Notes: generated by a model not told the origin, from the letters alone. Positions 26,122 to 34,476 are shown, counted from the stretch's first letter. The stretch: DNA of 64,000 nt from an uncultured Treponema sp. (GCA_947165895.1 CAMVCB010000003.1:333674-397673), one strand, 5' to 3'. Numbers and translations are program-made.

Positions 26122-26253
26122 ATCCTTGTCCGCATAACCAGTGGCTGCCGGACAAGGATGCATTAAACTCAAACATTCATTTAGCTTGCCTAAATGAATG
26201 TTTGTATAGGTGGCTACGCAAACTAACATTTGTAACCAGCCTTTTTAGCCACC
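26122..26253 (-). terminator. Three successive hairpins between the binding-protein and permease genes
   Basis: From the binding-protein stop onward on the minus strand there are GGTGGCT/AGCCACC arms (26209-26253), a perfect 15-bp stem (26170-26184 with 26190-26204, loop of five) and a perfect 11-bp stem (26122-26132 with 26149-26159). The last is followed by a run of T residues, like an intrinsic terminator. Partial termination plus 3'-end protection would give more binding protein than permease mRNA. Confidence 0.75.
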
Positions 26254-26254
26254 G

Positions 26255-27541
26255 TTAATTAGGCCAGCTTTCTTCAATATTCTTAAGACATGTAGCAGCG
26301 TTTTCTGCTCCGGCAACGTAGTTTACCATTCCAGTCCAGAAGGTACCTGCACCAACTTCAGCCGGCATAAGGTCAGAAGCATCGAAGCGGAATACAGTAG
26401 CGTTTACAAGAATCTTAGCGATTTCGCGCTCAAGGCTGTTACCGTAGTCATCAAAGTTCTGTGTTTTGTGAGGGAACAAAGCACCACCGATTCTTGCCCA
26501 AGGAGCACAAGCTTCCCAAGTTGTAAGGAATTCAAGGAATTCATCTACGCCTTCTTTTTCGCTGAATTTAACGAACTGGTCACCACCACCAAGAACTGGT
26601 GTTCCCCATTTTTCATCAACAGCTGGAAGAGCAAATACACCAACGTTATATTCAAGATTTGCCTGAATATCATCCTGCATAAAGCCGGTAATGAAATTAC
26701 CCTGCATATTCATCATAGCTTTTGGTGGGTTTTCATAAATTGGTTTTACAGAATCACCGTAGTTGCTTGTAAGGATATTTGTTGAACCACCGTAAACATA
26801 TTTGTTGTTGAGCCAGATTTCTCCACAAGTTTCAAGAGCCTTTTTTACAGCAGGATCATTGAATGCAATCTGATGATTTACCCATTTATCATAAACATCA
26901 GGACCAGCTGTGCGGAGCATCATGTTTTCAAGCCAGTCTGTTCCAGGCCATCCAGAAGCAGCACCAGATTCAAAACCGATTGTCCATGGAGTATCTCCGT
27001 TTGCAACCATCTTGTCCATCAAAGATTTAAGCTCTGACCAGTTCTTTGGAATTGGATAACCTTTTGATTCCCAGTAAGGTTTGTTGTACCATACAAAGCT
27101 CTTGGCATTAACACGATGGAATACACCATAAGTTTTACCATCATCAGCAGAACCAAGCTGCTTCCATACAGGGGCATAGTTCTTTTCAATTGCAGAAATT
27201 ACATTCTTTCCAAGAGGCTTGATATAACCTTTAGAAGCAAAGTTTTTCATCATACCTGGCTGTGGTAAAGCGGCAATATCAGGTGGAGTACCAGCTTCTG
27301 CCTGAACCTGAATCTGTGTTTCAAACTCAGGGCTTCCTTCATAAACTACATTGTAGCCGGTTTTCTCATTGAAGATTTTTACAATCTCTTCAAATCTGGC
27401 AGCTTCTTCTCCACGGAATGCACCAAAAACAAGAATATTCTTGTCAGCTGCTTTTGCTGTTGAACCTGCTTTCTTTGAACATCCCATAAAAGATGCCAGC
27501 AAAGCAGCGCCACATAAACCTGCAAGGGCTAATTTTTTCAT
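26255..27541 (-). CDS. Sugar ABC transporter substrate-binding lipoprotein
   Basis: 428 residues from the ATG at 27541, which has a strong AGGAGG eight bases upstream; a longer frame to 27613 has none. Lipoprotein signal with ASFMGC (Cys21), then an SBP_bac_1 domain starting ILVFGAFRGEEAARFEEIVK. It binds an oligosaccharide outside the membrane for the two permeases that follow. Likely substrate from the neighbouring enzymes: sucrose or another alpha-glucoside. It lies directly after the lacI gene on the same strand. Confidence 0.92.
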   Translation of the reverse strand: MKKLALAGLCGAALLASFMGCSKKAGSTAKAADKNILVFGAFRGEEAARFEEIVKIFNEKTGYNVVYEGSPEFETQIQVQAEAGTPPDIAALPQPGMMKNFASKGYIKPLGKNVISAIEKNYAPVWKQLGSADDGKTYGVFHRVNAKSFVWYNKPYWESKGYPIPKNWSELKSLMDKMVANGDTPWTIGFESGAASGWPGTDWLENMMLRTAGPDVYDKWVNHQIAFNDPAVKKALETCGEIWLNNKYVYGGSTNILTSNYGDSVKPIYENPPKAMMNMQGNFITGFMQDDIQANLEYNVGVFALPAVDEKWGTPVLGGGDQFVKFSEKEGVDEFLEFLTTWEACAPWARIGGALFPHKTQNFDDYGNSLEREIAKILVNATVFRFDASDLMPAEVGAGTFWTGMVNYVAGAENAATCLKNIEESWPN

Positions 27542-27633
27542 AATCCGACCTCCTAAAATCTTGCGGATATTTTTTTTTATTATGTAAAGAACAGCCTTCC
27601 CCTGTTCATTCACTAACCATGTAAATCCTGCCG

Positions 27634-28647
27634 TCAGCAGGTTGTAGTAGTATTTCTTTCCACAACGTGCAAAGGCAATTTAATGGAAATCGCCGACTTG
27701 TCCGGATTTCCGATTCGTTCCAGAATCTGCTGGGCAGCCTGTCTTCCTGACTCTTCCAGATGCTGATCAATCGAACTCAAGCCCACATACTGCGAAATAT
27801 CAATGTCATCAAAACCAAGGATTTTTACCTGCTCAGGACATTTAATTCCCTTCTGTCTGGCAAGGTAGAAAAAGCGGGTAGCAATCAAATCACTTGAGCA
27901 GAAAACACAATCCAGCTCATCAGCCTGTTTCAGGTAAGCATTAATTCCGGCATCAAGCTTGTCATCAGCAAACTCACCAAGCCAGATATTCTGAGGAGCA
28001 ATTTCTATTCCCTTAGAGGCAAAAAACTTTTTGTAGCCGGAAAGACGGTCTTCAGTTGCCGGAACCGAATAATCAAGATAAGATTTTTCACCAATAAAAC
28101 CAGGCTTTCGGCAACCAAGCTTGTAAAAATATTCAGCCGCAGTTTTACCGCCCTTTTTGTTATCAATTACAATGCAGTCAAAATCATCATAAACCTGCTC
28201 AACAAAGCAAACCGGGAAGCCGGAATTTTTAAGCAGCTCCTGCATCTGCTCATTAATCTGAACGCAGAAGAGAATCAAACCGTCAACGCGTTTCTGCACA
28301 ACAAGGCTGGTAACGTAATTGTTCAAATCGACCGTTGTACCGATAGAATAAACCACAAGCTCGTAGTGTTCAGGGGCAAGAACCTCTGCAACACCACGAA
28401 GCCGCTGCATAAAAGACGGCTGTGTAAAAAATGGCGCAATTACTGCGATTTTTTTGTAGGTTTTTCGCGCATTGATAACAGCGTCAGCCTTAGGTACGAA
28501 GTTCAATTCCTTTATCACATCAAGAACCAGCTGCCGTTTCTTTTCTGCCACTTTTTCCGGCGCATTAAGAACACGACTGACTGTTGCAGGGCTTACCCCC
28601 GCCTTTTCTGCGACATCATAAATTGTTACCTGGCTCGACTGAATCAC
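27634..28647 (-). CDS. LacI family transcriptional repressor (sugar locus 1)
   Basis: 337 residues with a GTG start at 28645-28647 preceded by GAGGT. The N-terminal HTH reads VTIYDVAEKAGVSPATVSRV, LNAPEK, and the hinge and periplasmic-binding-like effector domain follow. It heads the cluster of importer, amylosucrase-like, GH65 and fructokinase genes and has a clear promoter with a LacI-type operator of its own, so autoregulation and control of the downstream operon are likely. The effector is probably a sugar of this pathway. Confidence 0.92.
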   Translation of the reverse strand: MIQSSQVTIYDVAEKAGVSPATVSRVLNAPEKVAEKKRQLVLDVIKELNFVPKADAVINARKTYKKIAVIAPFFTQPSFMQRLRGVAEVLAPEHYELVVYSIGTTVDLNNYVTSLVVQKRVDGLILFCVQINEQMQELLKNSGFPVCFVEQVYDDFDCIVIDNKKGGKTAAEYFYKLGCRKPGFIGEKSYLDYSVPATEDRLSGYKKFFASKGIEIAPQNIWLGEFADDKLDAGINAYLKQADELDCVFCSSDLIATRFFYLARQKGIKCPEQVKILGFDDIDISQYVGLSSIDQHLEESGRQAAQQILERIGNPDKSAISIKLPLHVVERNTTTTC

Positions 28648-28681
28648 TTACTAAAACCTCAATCCCACTGAAAGCTGTCTT

Positions 28682-28736
28682 TGAAACCGCTTTCATGTTA
28701 TTGATTTCATTTTAACCCGATTTCAATCTTTGTCAA
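28682..28736 (-). promoter_or_regulatory. Promoter and LacI-type operators upstream of the first lacI gene
   Basis: On the minus strand TTGACA (28731-28736) and TAAAAT (28709-28714) are separated by 16 bases. Just downstream of the start site lies TGAAAGCGGTTTCA (28682-28695), which fits the LacI/GalR pattern TGNAANCGNTTNCA exactly. A second, partial site, TGAAATCGGGTTAA, lies in the spacer. This layout is classical repression by blocking RNA polymerase. Confidence 0.8.
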
Positions 28737-28770
28737 ATTTATTTTTACGAATTTTTGAAAATTTATGAAA

Positions 28771-28880
28771 ATTTTGGGTGCAGACCAGCCACCCAGTCGC
28801 CTTCCGGGCGCCCCTACGGTTGGTCTTGCTTCGCAAGACTGGCTCCGCCACCCTCCACGCTCGGCACTGTGCCCCGTTAA
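28771..28880. repeat. GC-rich intergenic hairpin stretch
   Basis: The gap between the first lacI gene and the next gene contains a GTCTTGC-TTC-GCAAGAC hairpin (28823-28839), flanked by CCAGTC/GACTGG arms and a GGGCGCC run. No gene is visible. Its style (short perfect stems, three-base loop) matches other gaps in the window. Confidence 0.5.
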
Positions 28881-28886
28881 AACAAA

Positions 28887-28913
28887 AAAGCGTCCTCCCA
28901 AAGAGAACGCTTT
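28887..28913 (-). terminator. Rho-independent terminator of the 136-residue gene
   Basis: Arms AAAGCGT and ACGCTTT with a partly paired inner part; on the minus strand the stem ends in TTTTTT. It begins eight bases after the stop of the gene at 28921. Confidence 0.8.
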
Positions 28914-28920
28914 CTTTAGC

Positions 28921-29331
28921 CTATTTAATACCTTCCAGCCTTGATTTTAATTCATAAAGCTTGTTTTTCAGCCTTCGCACTTCATCAAGGCTCTGCATGA
29001 TTTTGCTCTGCATGTAAAGGTCGGCAAAAACTCCGTCAAAAAAGAAATCCGCCAGTGTTGCAAAATCACCAATCTGCATGCGGTAATCTGCCGGCAGCTG
29101 AAGGCTGCCCAATACCTGCTGAAGGCGCTGCATAAGATAATTTACGCTCTCCATTGCATCGCGGGCCTTGCCCAGCTTGTGATGCTTTATCATATCAACA
29201 ATAAAACCGCCGCCAAGTACATCAAAAAAGCCCCAGTTACGGGCACTGGAAAGAGAACGCTCAGCCTGTTCGACATATCCCAAAATCTGGTTTGTAAGAT
29301 TAATTGCTTCTGAAATCTGAACGTCAGCCAT
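28921..29331 (-). CDS. Uncharacterised helical protein, 136 residues
   Basis: No family recognised. The protein is almost wholly helical, with a heptad-rich N-terminus (INLTNQILGYVEQAERSLSS), a central glycine-containing hydrophobic stretch (FFDVLGGGFIVDMI), and a C-terminal coiled coil (SLDEVRRLKNKLYELKSRLE). No signal peptide. It stands alone on the minus strand with its own terminator, beside the ketosynthase fragment. Function unknown. Confidence 0.6.
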   Translation of the reverse strand: MADVQISEAINLTNQILGYVEQAERSLSSARNWGFFDVLGGGFIVDMIKHHKLGKARDAMESVNYLMQRLQQVLGSLQLPADYRMQIGDFATLADFFFDGVFADLYMQSKIMQSLDEVRRLKNKLYELKSRLEGIK

Positions 29332-29362
29332 AGCATTCTCCTGTAAGACTATTCATTATGCT

Positions 29363-29434
29363 TGCAAAGGTCGTAATCTAAATACAATTGTAAGCCTTCC
29401 GAACCTTTGCACTAGTTTCGCATAGCGAAACTAG
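29363..29434. repeat. Adjacent perfect inverted repeats
   Basis: TGCAAAGGT (29363-29371) pairs with ACCTTTGCA (29403-29411), and directly after it lies a 10-bp hairpin CTAGTTTCGC-ATA-GCGAAACTAG (29412-29434). On the minus strand both lie after the stop of the ketosynthase fragment and before the 136-residue gene. Confidence 0.7.
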
Positions 29435-29438
29435 CATT

Positions 29439-29636
29439 CTATTCATTTCTCCATTTTTTAAATACCAATGAAGTATTTACTCCACCAAAAGCAAAGTTGT
29501 TGCTCATTACGTATTCGGCATCAGCCTTAAGACCGTCGCCGGTAATGTAGTTCAAAGGTGCACATTCAGGGTCAACGTTTACAAGATTACAGTTAGGATG
29601 GAACCAGCCTACAATCGAAAAAGCGTTAAAAAGCAA
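29439..29636 (-). pseudogene. Duplicated 3' end of a beta-ketoacyl-ACP synthase gene
   Basis: The last 56 codons (from GWFHPNCN) correspond to the end of the complete ketosynthase immediately upstream on the same strand (29713 onward). About 17 of 171 bases differ, yet only one residue changes (Arg for His near the end). The nine codons before that are unrelated. The fragment lacks the active-site Cys and both His residues and cannot act as an enzyme. The almost purely synonymous divergence means it came from a second functional ketosynthase gene, not from a recent tandem copy of this one. Confidence 0.85.
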
Positions 29637-29712
29637 GCCGTAAGGGTTGCTTTAGCTTTATCGAAAAAACGGCTCAGAGCAAGCTATGCTTGCGATGGTT
29701 CCATCCGCTCTT

Positions 29713-30981
29713 CTACTCGTTGTGCCACTTCTTAAATACCAATGAAGTATTTACTCCACCAAAGGCAAAGTTGTTACTCATAACATATTCTGCATCAGCT
29801 TTAAGACCGTCGCCGGTAATGTAGTTCAATGGCGCACATTCAGGGTCAACGTTTACAAGGTTGCAGTTAGGATGGAACCAGCCTTCATTCATCATGTGGA
29901 TTGTAAGCCATGCTTCAACCGCACCGCAGGCACCAAGAATATGACCGATGTAAGATTTTGTAGAAGAAATCGGAACAGGGCGCTGGAATACCTTATAAAC
30001 AGCCTGGCTTTCAGAAATATCACCATGGTGAGTTCCAGTTCCGTGAGCGTTTACGTATGCAATCTGATCAGCAGTAATTCCCGCATCATCCAGAGCCATC
30101 TGCAATGCAAAAGCCTGAGTTTCTGCATTAGGGCTTGTGATGTGAGTTCCGTCCATATTTGTACCAAAGCCTGCAATTTCAGCATAGATTTTAGCACCAC
30201 GTTTTACAGCGTGTTCAAGGTCTTCCAGAATCAAAGTACCAGAACCTTCACCAATTACCAGACCGTCACGATCCTTATCCCAGCATTTTGGAGTCTGTTC
30301 AGGAGTTTTGTTCAGAACCGAAGTAGCACCCAGAGTATCAAAAATTGCTGCATCAGGAGCCGAAAGTTCCTCAGCACCACCGGCAATCATAATATCCTGG
30401 CGGCCATCTTCAATAGCCTCGTAAGCATAACCGATTGACTGTGAACCGGAAGTACATGCTGTATCAGTTACGATAACACGTCCGCGAATCTGATAGTAAA
30501 CCGAAAGGTTACATGCGTTAGTCTGTGGCATAGCCTTGATGTAAGTCTGGCTGTTCAAATGAGAAGAATCACCAGTTCTCATCATTTCTGCAAGGTCACC
30601 AATGGCATCCATACTTCCCATACAGGTTCCGTAGGCAATACCAGTGCGTCCGTTTTTCAATTCTTCAATTACATCTTCCCCGTCTTCAGTCAAAAGTCCT
30701 GCATCCTTCAAAGCTTCACTTGTAGTTACAAGAGAAAGAAGTGCAACACGTCCCATACCGCGAATCTTTTTACGTGGGAATGTAGGCAATTCTCCGTCAT
30801 AAGGACAAGCCAGGCGGGTATTCATCTTTGTAAAGCGTTCCCATTCCGGCATATATCTGATTTTATTCTTTCCAGCTTTAAGGTTTGCATAAGCTGTTTC
30901 CCAATCACGGCCAAGACCAGAAATCATACTGCCGCCAGTAATAACAACACGGCGTTTTCCATTAGGTTTTGTAAAATTCAT
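29713..30981 (-). CDS. Beta-ketoacyl-ACP synthase (FabF/aryl-polyene type)
   Basis: 422 residues, a complete ketosynthase: active-site Cys176 in VTDTACTSGSQSIGYA, first His in YVNAHGTGTHHGDISES, second His in STKSYIGHILGACGAVEAWL. It condenses malonyl-ACP with a growing acyl-ACP chain. It is read on the same strand as fabG, the two dehydratases and the acyl carrier protein but is separated from them by an opposite-strand GGDEF gene. The start ATG lies in a 160-base gap shared with that gene. The set resembles ApeR-type elongation enzymes; a plain fatty-acid role cannot be excluded. Confidence 0.9.
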   Translation of the reverse strand: MNFTKPNGKRRVVITGGSMISGLGRDWETAYANLKAGKNKIRYMPEWERFTKMNTRLACPYDGELPTFPRKKIRGMGRVALLSLVTTSEALKDAGLLTEDGEDVIEELKNGRTGIAYGTCMGSMDAIGDLAEMMRTGDSSHLNSQTYIKAMPQTNACNLSVYYQIRGRVIVTDTACTSGSQSIGYAYEAIEDGRQDIMIAGGAEELSAPDAAIFDTLGATSVLNKTPEQTPKCWDKDRDGLVIGEGSGTLILEDLEHAVKRGAKIYAEIAGFGTNMDGTHITSPNAETQAFALQMALDDAGITADQIAYVNAHGTGTHHGDISESQAVYKVFQRPVPISSTKSYIGHILGACGAVEAWLTIHMMNEGWFHPNCNLVNVDPECAPLNYITGDGLKADAEYVMSNNFAFGGVNTSLVFKKWHNE

Positions 30982-31131
30982 ATCTATTCCTTCTAAAAAA
31001 TTTTTTCAATCATATTGTTAACGCATTTATCCAAATTTACACAAATTTACTATAAATTTCAACGGAAAGAAAATATTCTATATTTTTCCCTATATTTCAA
31101 ATAAAAAAATAGCGTTATTAGAAAATTCAGT

Positions 31132-31144
31132 TATAATTACTGAT
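31132..31144 (+). promoter_or_regulatory. -10 element placed for a leaderless GGDEF mRNA
   Basis: TATAAT (31132-31137) is separated from the ATG at 31145 by seven bases, so transcription should begin at or next to the start codon. No ribosome binding site exists in between. The -35 region is weak. Confidence 0.6.
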
Positions 31145-32566
31145 ATGGAAACTGACCTTAAATCAAGTCCATTGAAAAAGAGTATTTATCTCAGATGTAT
31201 TTTTTTTGTTGCCCTGCTGGGCGCAATAATTACCTTCGTTAACTATGAAGCCTTTCAGAAAAATCTTAACGAACGAAATCAGATTTACCTTTCCGACATC
31301 ATTAATTTTACAAGAATGAATATTGATATAAAAGATCTTGAAGAATGCAGCAAGACCCTGCAAAAAACTCCTGCATATTTTCAGCTCCAGAAATTCATCA
31401 ATAAAATCGTAAATAACTACAATGTTGATAATATTTACATAGTAAAACCTCTGAACAAAGATCCCTATGATAACTGCCTTTGCCTTATAAGTGGTTTTGC
31501 AAATGATAAATTACATCAAAAAATTTATTCTCTGGGCGACACTATTCATTACGGATTTTCGCCTGAGCTTATGAGCCAGCTTCTCTGGGCAGAAAAACAT
31601 CCCAACGGAATTGAATTCCATCAGGATACAAAGCTTGCAAAGTACGGCTTCTATTATACAGGCTATCTTCCGCTGAAAAATTCGGAAGGAGAAATTTTTT
31701 CTATTCTATGTGTTGATATTTCAATCGCAGATATCAGAAAAGCTATTTCAGATAATCTTAAGCTTATGCTGATTCTTATTGCAATCTGCGGCTTTTTGTT
31801 CTGCTATTCATTTATCACCTGGGGCCAGGTTTATATTGTTGAGCCGATTGAAAAACTGGAAAAAAGCGTTTCGGAATTTGCAAAAAAAAGCCATAATCAG
31901 ACAAACCCAAGCGAACTGACCTACAATGTTCCTGATATTCAGACAAATAACGAAGTTGAATTCCTTTCGAATTCAATCACAAAAATGACCAGCGACATCA
32001 GAAATTATGCAGAAAATCTTGTTGCCGCAGAAAATAAGATGAGCAACCTCAAGGAAAATGTTTCAAAGCTTAACGTTCTTGCCCATCAGGATTCCCTTAC
32101 TCATGTAAAAAACAAAACTGCCTATGATAAATATGTAGAAATTCTGAACGCAAAAATTAAGGGGCAGACTGCAAAGTTTGCCATCGTAATGATAGATTTG
32201 AATCACCTTAAGCTGATAAACGATACTTACGGCCACGAACGCGGAAACGACTATCTTACAGGTTCCTGCGCTATTATCTGTGATATTTACCAGCATTCAC
32301 CGGTTTTCAGAATCGGCGGTGACGAATTTGTTGTCATTCTTGAACGCCGTGATTACGAAGAAAGAGATACTTTTTATCAAAAGCTTACGCAAATTTTCGG
32401 AGATGAAAGTCAGTATGAGGGAAAAGATCCCTGGCTCAAGTTTTCTGCCGCCGCCGGAATGGCAGTTTTTAATCCCGATACAGACAGCTCAGCCGACGAC
32501 GTTTTCAAAAAAGCAGATAAGATTATGTATGACAACAAAATCGCCATGCACGGCGGCCGGGAGTAA
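31145..32566 (+). CDS. Membrane-bound diguanylate cyclase (GGDEF domain)
   Basis: 473 residues. Membrane segments near 15-35 and 200-220 enclose an extracytoplasmic sensor domain of about 165 residues. A HAMP-like linker and a helical region follow (to about 310), then a GGDEF domain with an intact active site, GGDEF at 391-395 (FRIGGDEFVVIL). It should make cyclic di-GMP in response to an external signal. No EAL domain. It lies on the plus strand between the ketosynthase and fabG, splitting the fatty-acid-like gene set. The next Met is far inside, which supports this start despite the missing ribosome binding site. Confidence 0.92.
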   Translation: METDLKSSPLKKSIYLRCIFFVALLGAIITFVNYEAFQKNLNERNQIYLSDIINFTRMNIDIKDLEECSKTLQKTPAYFQLQKFINKIVNNYNVDNIYIVKPLNKDPYDNCLCLISGFANDKLHQKIYSLGDTIHYGFSPELMSQLLWAEKHPNGIEFHQDTKLAKYGFYYTGYLPLKNSEGEIFSILCVDISIADIRKAISDNLKLMLILIAICGFLFCYSFITWGQVYIVEPIEKLEKSVSEFAKKSHNQTNPSELTYNVPDIQTNNEVEFLSNSITKMTSDIRNYAENLVAAENKMSNLKENVSKLNVLAHQDSLTHVKNKTAYDKYVEILNAKIKGQTAKFAIVMIDLNHLKLINDTYGHERGNDYLTGSCAIICDIYQHSPVFRIGGDEFVVILERRDYEERDTFYQKLTQIFGDESQYEGKDPWLKFSAAAGMAVFNPDTDSSADDVFKKADKIMYDNKIAMHGGRE

Positions 32567-32643
32567 GGCAATTTGTGCTGAATAATTATTGGACAGATAT
32601 TGATAGAAGTATTATGTAAAAACTGACGCGAAGGTAAAATGTG

Positions 32644-32824
32644 CGCTGGCCGCATAGTCGGCCAGCGAGATGATTTTCATGTAGAAGCTAAAATGACCCG
32701 CTGTCGCAGCTCATTTTTTAACGGATTTTCGATTATCACGCCATGCGCTAGTCGCATGGCGAAGCGTTCTATCGATAATCCTAAAACGACCCGCTGTCGC
32801 AGCTCGTTTTTTAACGGATTTTCG
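32644..32824. repeat. Array of hairpins with a 48-bp direct duplication
   Basis: Between two convergent genes lie a 9-bp hairpin (32644-32667), a hairpin with arms AAAATGA/TCATTTT (32690-32717), an 8-bp hairpin GCCATGCG/CGCATGGC (32740-32760) inside GATTATC/GATAATC arms, and a second copy of the former hairpin (32783-32810) with arms AAAACGA/TCGTTTT. The duplicated unit is about 48 bp and differs at only two positions, which pair with each other. Both copies end in T runs and can act as terminators for the GGDEF gene; read in reverse they may terminate fabG. Confidence 0.88.
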
Positions 32825-32831
32825 ATTATCG

Positions 32832-33584
32832 CTACATTCCGCCGTCAATAACCAGAACCTGACGAGTAATATATCCGGCACCTTCGCTCAAAAGGAATAC
32901 TGCGGCACTTGCAATTTCTTCCGGCTTTCCGGCGCGGTTCATAGGAATTGTTCCCATAATCATTTCGTAAACTGCAGGATCAATTGCCTTTGTCATTTCT
33001 GTTTCAATTACACCAGGGGCAATTGCGTTACAGGTGATGTTACGGCGGGCAAGTTCAACAGCAAGAGCTTTTGTAGCACCGATAATTCCGGCCTTTGCAG
33101 CAGAATAGTTAGTCTGACCGCGGTTTCCGTTTACGCCGCTTACAGAAGAAACAGTAATAATTCGTCCGCCTCGCTTATTTTTGCGGCTTGCCATTGGCAA
33201 AATCAGCGGATTCAAAACATTGTAGAAGCTGTCCAGGTTTGTGTGGATAACCTTATCCCAGTCTTCACCGCTGAGGGCAGCAAAAGTATTATCACGGGTA
33301 ATTCCCGCATTATTTACGACACCCCACAAAATTCCGTGGCGTGCAGTCAAATCATCAAGCTTAGCTTTACAGTCATCACGATTAGAAACATCAAACTGAA
33401 TAAGTTCGCCCTGTCCGCCGGCAGCCTGAATCTGAGCCAGAGTTTCCTCTGCCTTTCCCTTGCTTCCGTTGTAATGACAAATTACATAATATCCGGCTTT
33501 GGCAGCCTCAACAGCAATCGCACGTCCAATTCCGCCCGATGCACCAGTTACCAGAACTTTTTTGTCTGCATTAACGTTTTCCAT
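32832..33584 (-). CDS. fabG: 3-oxoacyl-ACP reductase (SDR family, FabG/ApeQ-like)
   Basis: 250 residues with the classical SDR pattern: cofactor loop VTGASGGIGRAIAVEAAK at the N-terminus, NNAG (VVNNAGITRDN), catalytic Ser in TVSSVSGVNGN, and YSAAKAG with catalytic Tyr and Lys. It reduces 3-oxoacyl-ACP to 3-hydroxyacyl-ACP with NADPH. It is last in the run acyl carrier protein, dehydratase, dehydratase, reductase, with a 12-base gap upstream and AGGAGG before the ATG. Confidence 0.93.
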   Translation of the reverse strand: MENVNADKKVLVTGASGGIGRAIAVEAAKAGYYVICHYNGSKGKAEETLAQIQAAGGQGELIQFDVSNRDDCKAKLDDLTARHGILWGVVNNAGITRDNTFAALSGEDWDKVIHTNLDSFYNVLNPLILPMASRKNKRGGRIITVSSVSGVNGNRGQTNYSAAKAGIIGATKALAVELARRNITCNAIAPGVIETEMTKAIDPAVYEMIMGTIPMNRAGKPEEIASAAVFLLSEGAGYITRQVLVIDGGM

Positions 33585-33596
33585 ATACTTTTCCTC

Positions 33597-34100
33597 CTAA
33601 TTATTTCCAAACAAAGCCTCAGCGTCTTCAGTTTCCATTACGCTGATTTTTGCAGTAACCTTTGGCTCAGCCGCATCAACTTCGGTATAAAGCGAACAGA
33701 TATATCTGTAAACGTGATTTTCCTCATCGCGGAAGTCTTCGCTTACCTTCATCTGAACTGTTGTTCCGTTCTTAAAGTAATCTACGTCAGCCTTAAACTC
33801 CATTACGCTTAAAATAAAGCCGGGAAGGGGAGTGCGCCCCTTTTCTGTATTTGTAATTCCAGTCAAAGCAGAAATCCCCTGGGCAAGGAATTCAAATCCG
33901 GCCCAGCTTGGAACGCCGTCAGCATCTGCATCATAGAAAATACAGTCTGGAGTAATATCAGTTTCTGCCGTCAAAGTGTGATTATCAGTGTCGTGGGCAG
34001 TAGAACGGCTCAAAAGGAACATTTTACCGCGGTGAGGCAGCATAACTTCCAGTTGGTCATGATTCAAAAACTGCGGAATAATTTTTACTTTTTCACTCAT
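33597..34100 (-). CDS. ApeP-like hotdog-fold 3-hydroxyacyl-ACP dehydratase
   Basis: 167 residues. LPHRGKMFLLSR near the N-terminus and AGFEFLAQGISALTGI (about residues 85-102) are typical of ApeP-type hotdog dehydratases, in which the helix residue Glu/Asp takes part in catalysis. It would remove water from 3-hydroxyacyl-ACP. It starts one base after the stop of the second dehydratase and is followed by fabG. The pairing of two distinct dehydratases with one reductase is characteristic of aryl polyene type loci. Confidence 0.8.
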   Translation of the reverse strand: MSEKVKIIPQFLNHDQLEVMLPHRGKMFLLSRSTAHDTDNHTLTAETDITPDCIFYDADADGVPSWAGFEFLAQGISALTGITNTEKGRTPLPGFILSVMEFKADVDYFKNGTTVQMKVSEDFRDEENHVYRYICSLYTEVDAAEPKVTAKISVMETEDAEALFGNN

Positions 34101-34101
34101 A

Positions 34102-34476
34102 TTATGCTCCTAGCTCGCTTAAAGCGGCAAAACTTCCGGTTGAATAAACCTTTCCTTCCACCTTAGCATCACCCATAGTAAAGGAAACAAGGCCCTTTTC
34201 CTTTTTATATGTCATTTCCAGCTTAATCAAAGTGTCCGGTTTAATAGGAGCCGAAAACTTCATGCGCTTAATAGCCGGCACATAACGCTGGGTCTTAAAA
34301 TACTTCTTGGAAAAACGTGTGATGATTTCAAACTGGGCTACAGCCGGAAGCAACTTATACTGTGGAAAATGTCCGTCAAAAAAATCACAGGATGCCGGAA
34401 TCACAAATTCCAGAACGATTTTATTATCTTCCTGCAAAACAATCTTTTCATTTACAATGTCATGCTGATTATTCAT
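34102..34476 (-). CDS. ApeI-like hotdog-fold dehydratase
   Basis: 124 residues from the ATG at 34476 (MNNQHDIVNEK), with AGGGAT upstream; a longer frame to 34530 adds an unlikely hydrophobic leader. The motif IPASCDFFDGHFPQYKLLPA matches the FabZ/FabA-like core with its catalytic His in GHFP. A 3-hydroxyacyl-ACP dehydratase role is expected. It lies between the acyl carrier protein gene and the ApeP-like gene. Confidence 0.78.
   Translation of the reverse strand: MNNQHDIVNEKIVLQEDNKIVLEFVIPASCDFFDGHFPQYKLLPAVAQFEIITRFSKKYFKTQRYVPAIKRMKFSAPIKPDTLIKLEMTYKKEKGLVSFTMGDAKVEGKVYSTGSFAALSELGA

Noticed and set aside
29872..30438. 188-residue open frame antisense to the ketosynthase
   Set aside because: It is the shadow of a clearly conserved gene, rich in Cys, Ser and Phe, with no ribosome binding site or family match.
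32690..32824. Possible CRISPR array
   Set aside because: Only two repeat units with internal dyad and T runs, no regular spacers and no cas genes.
33243..33812. 189-residue open frame antisense to fabG and the ApeP-like gene
   Set aside because: It crosses two conserved genes on the other strand and has shadow-like composition.
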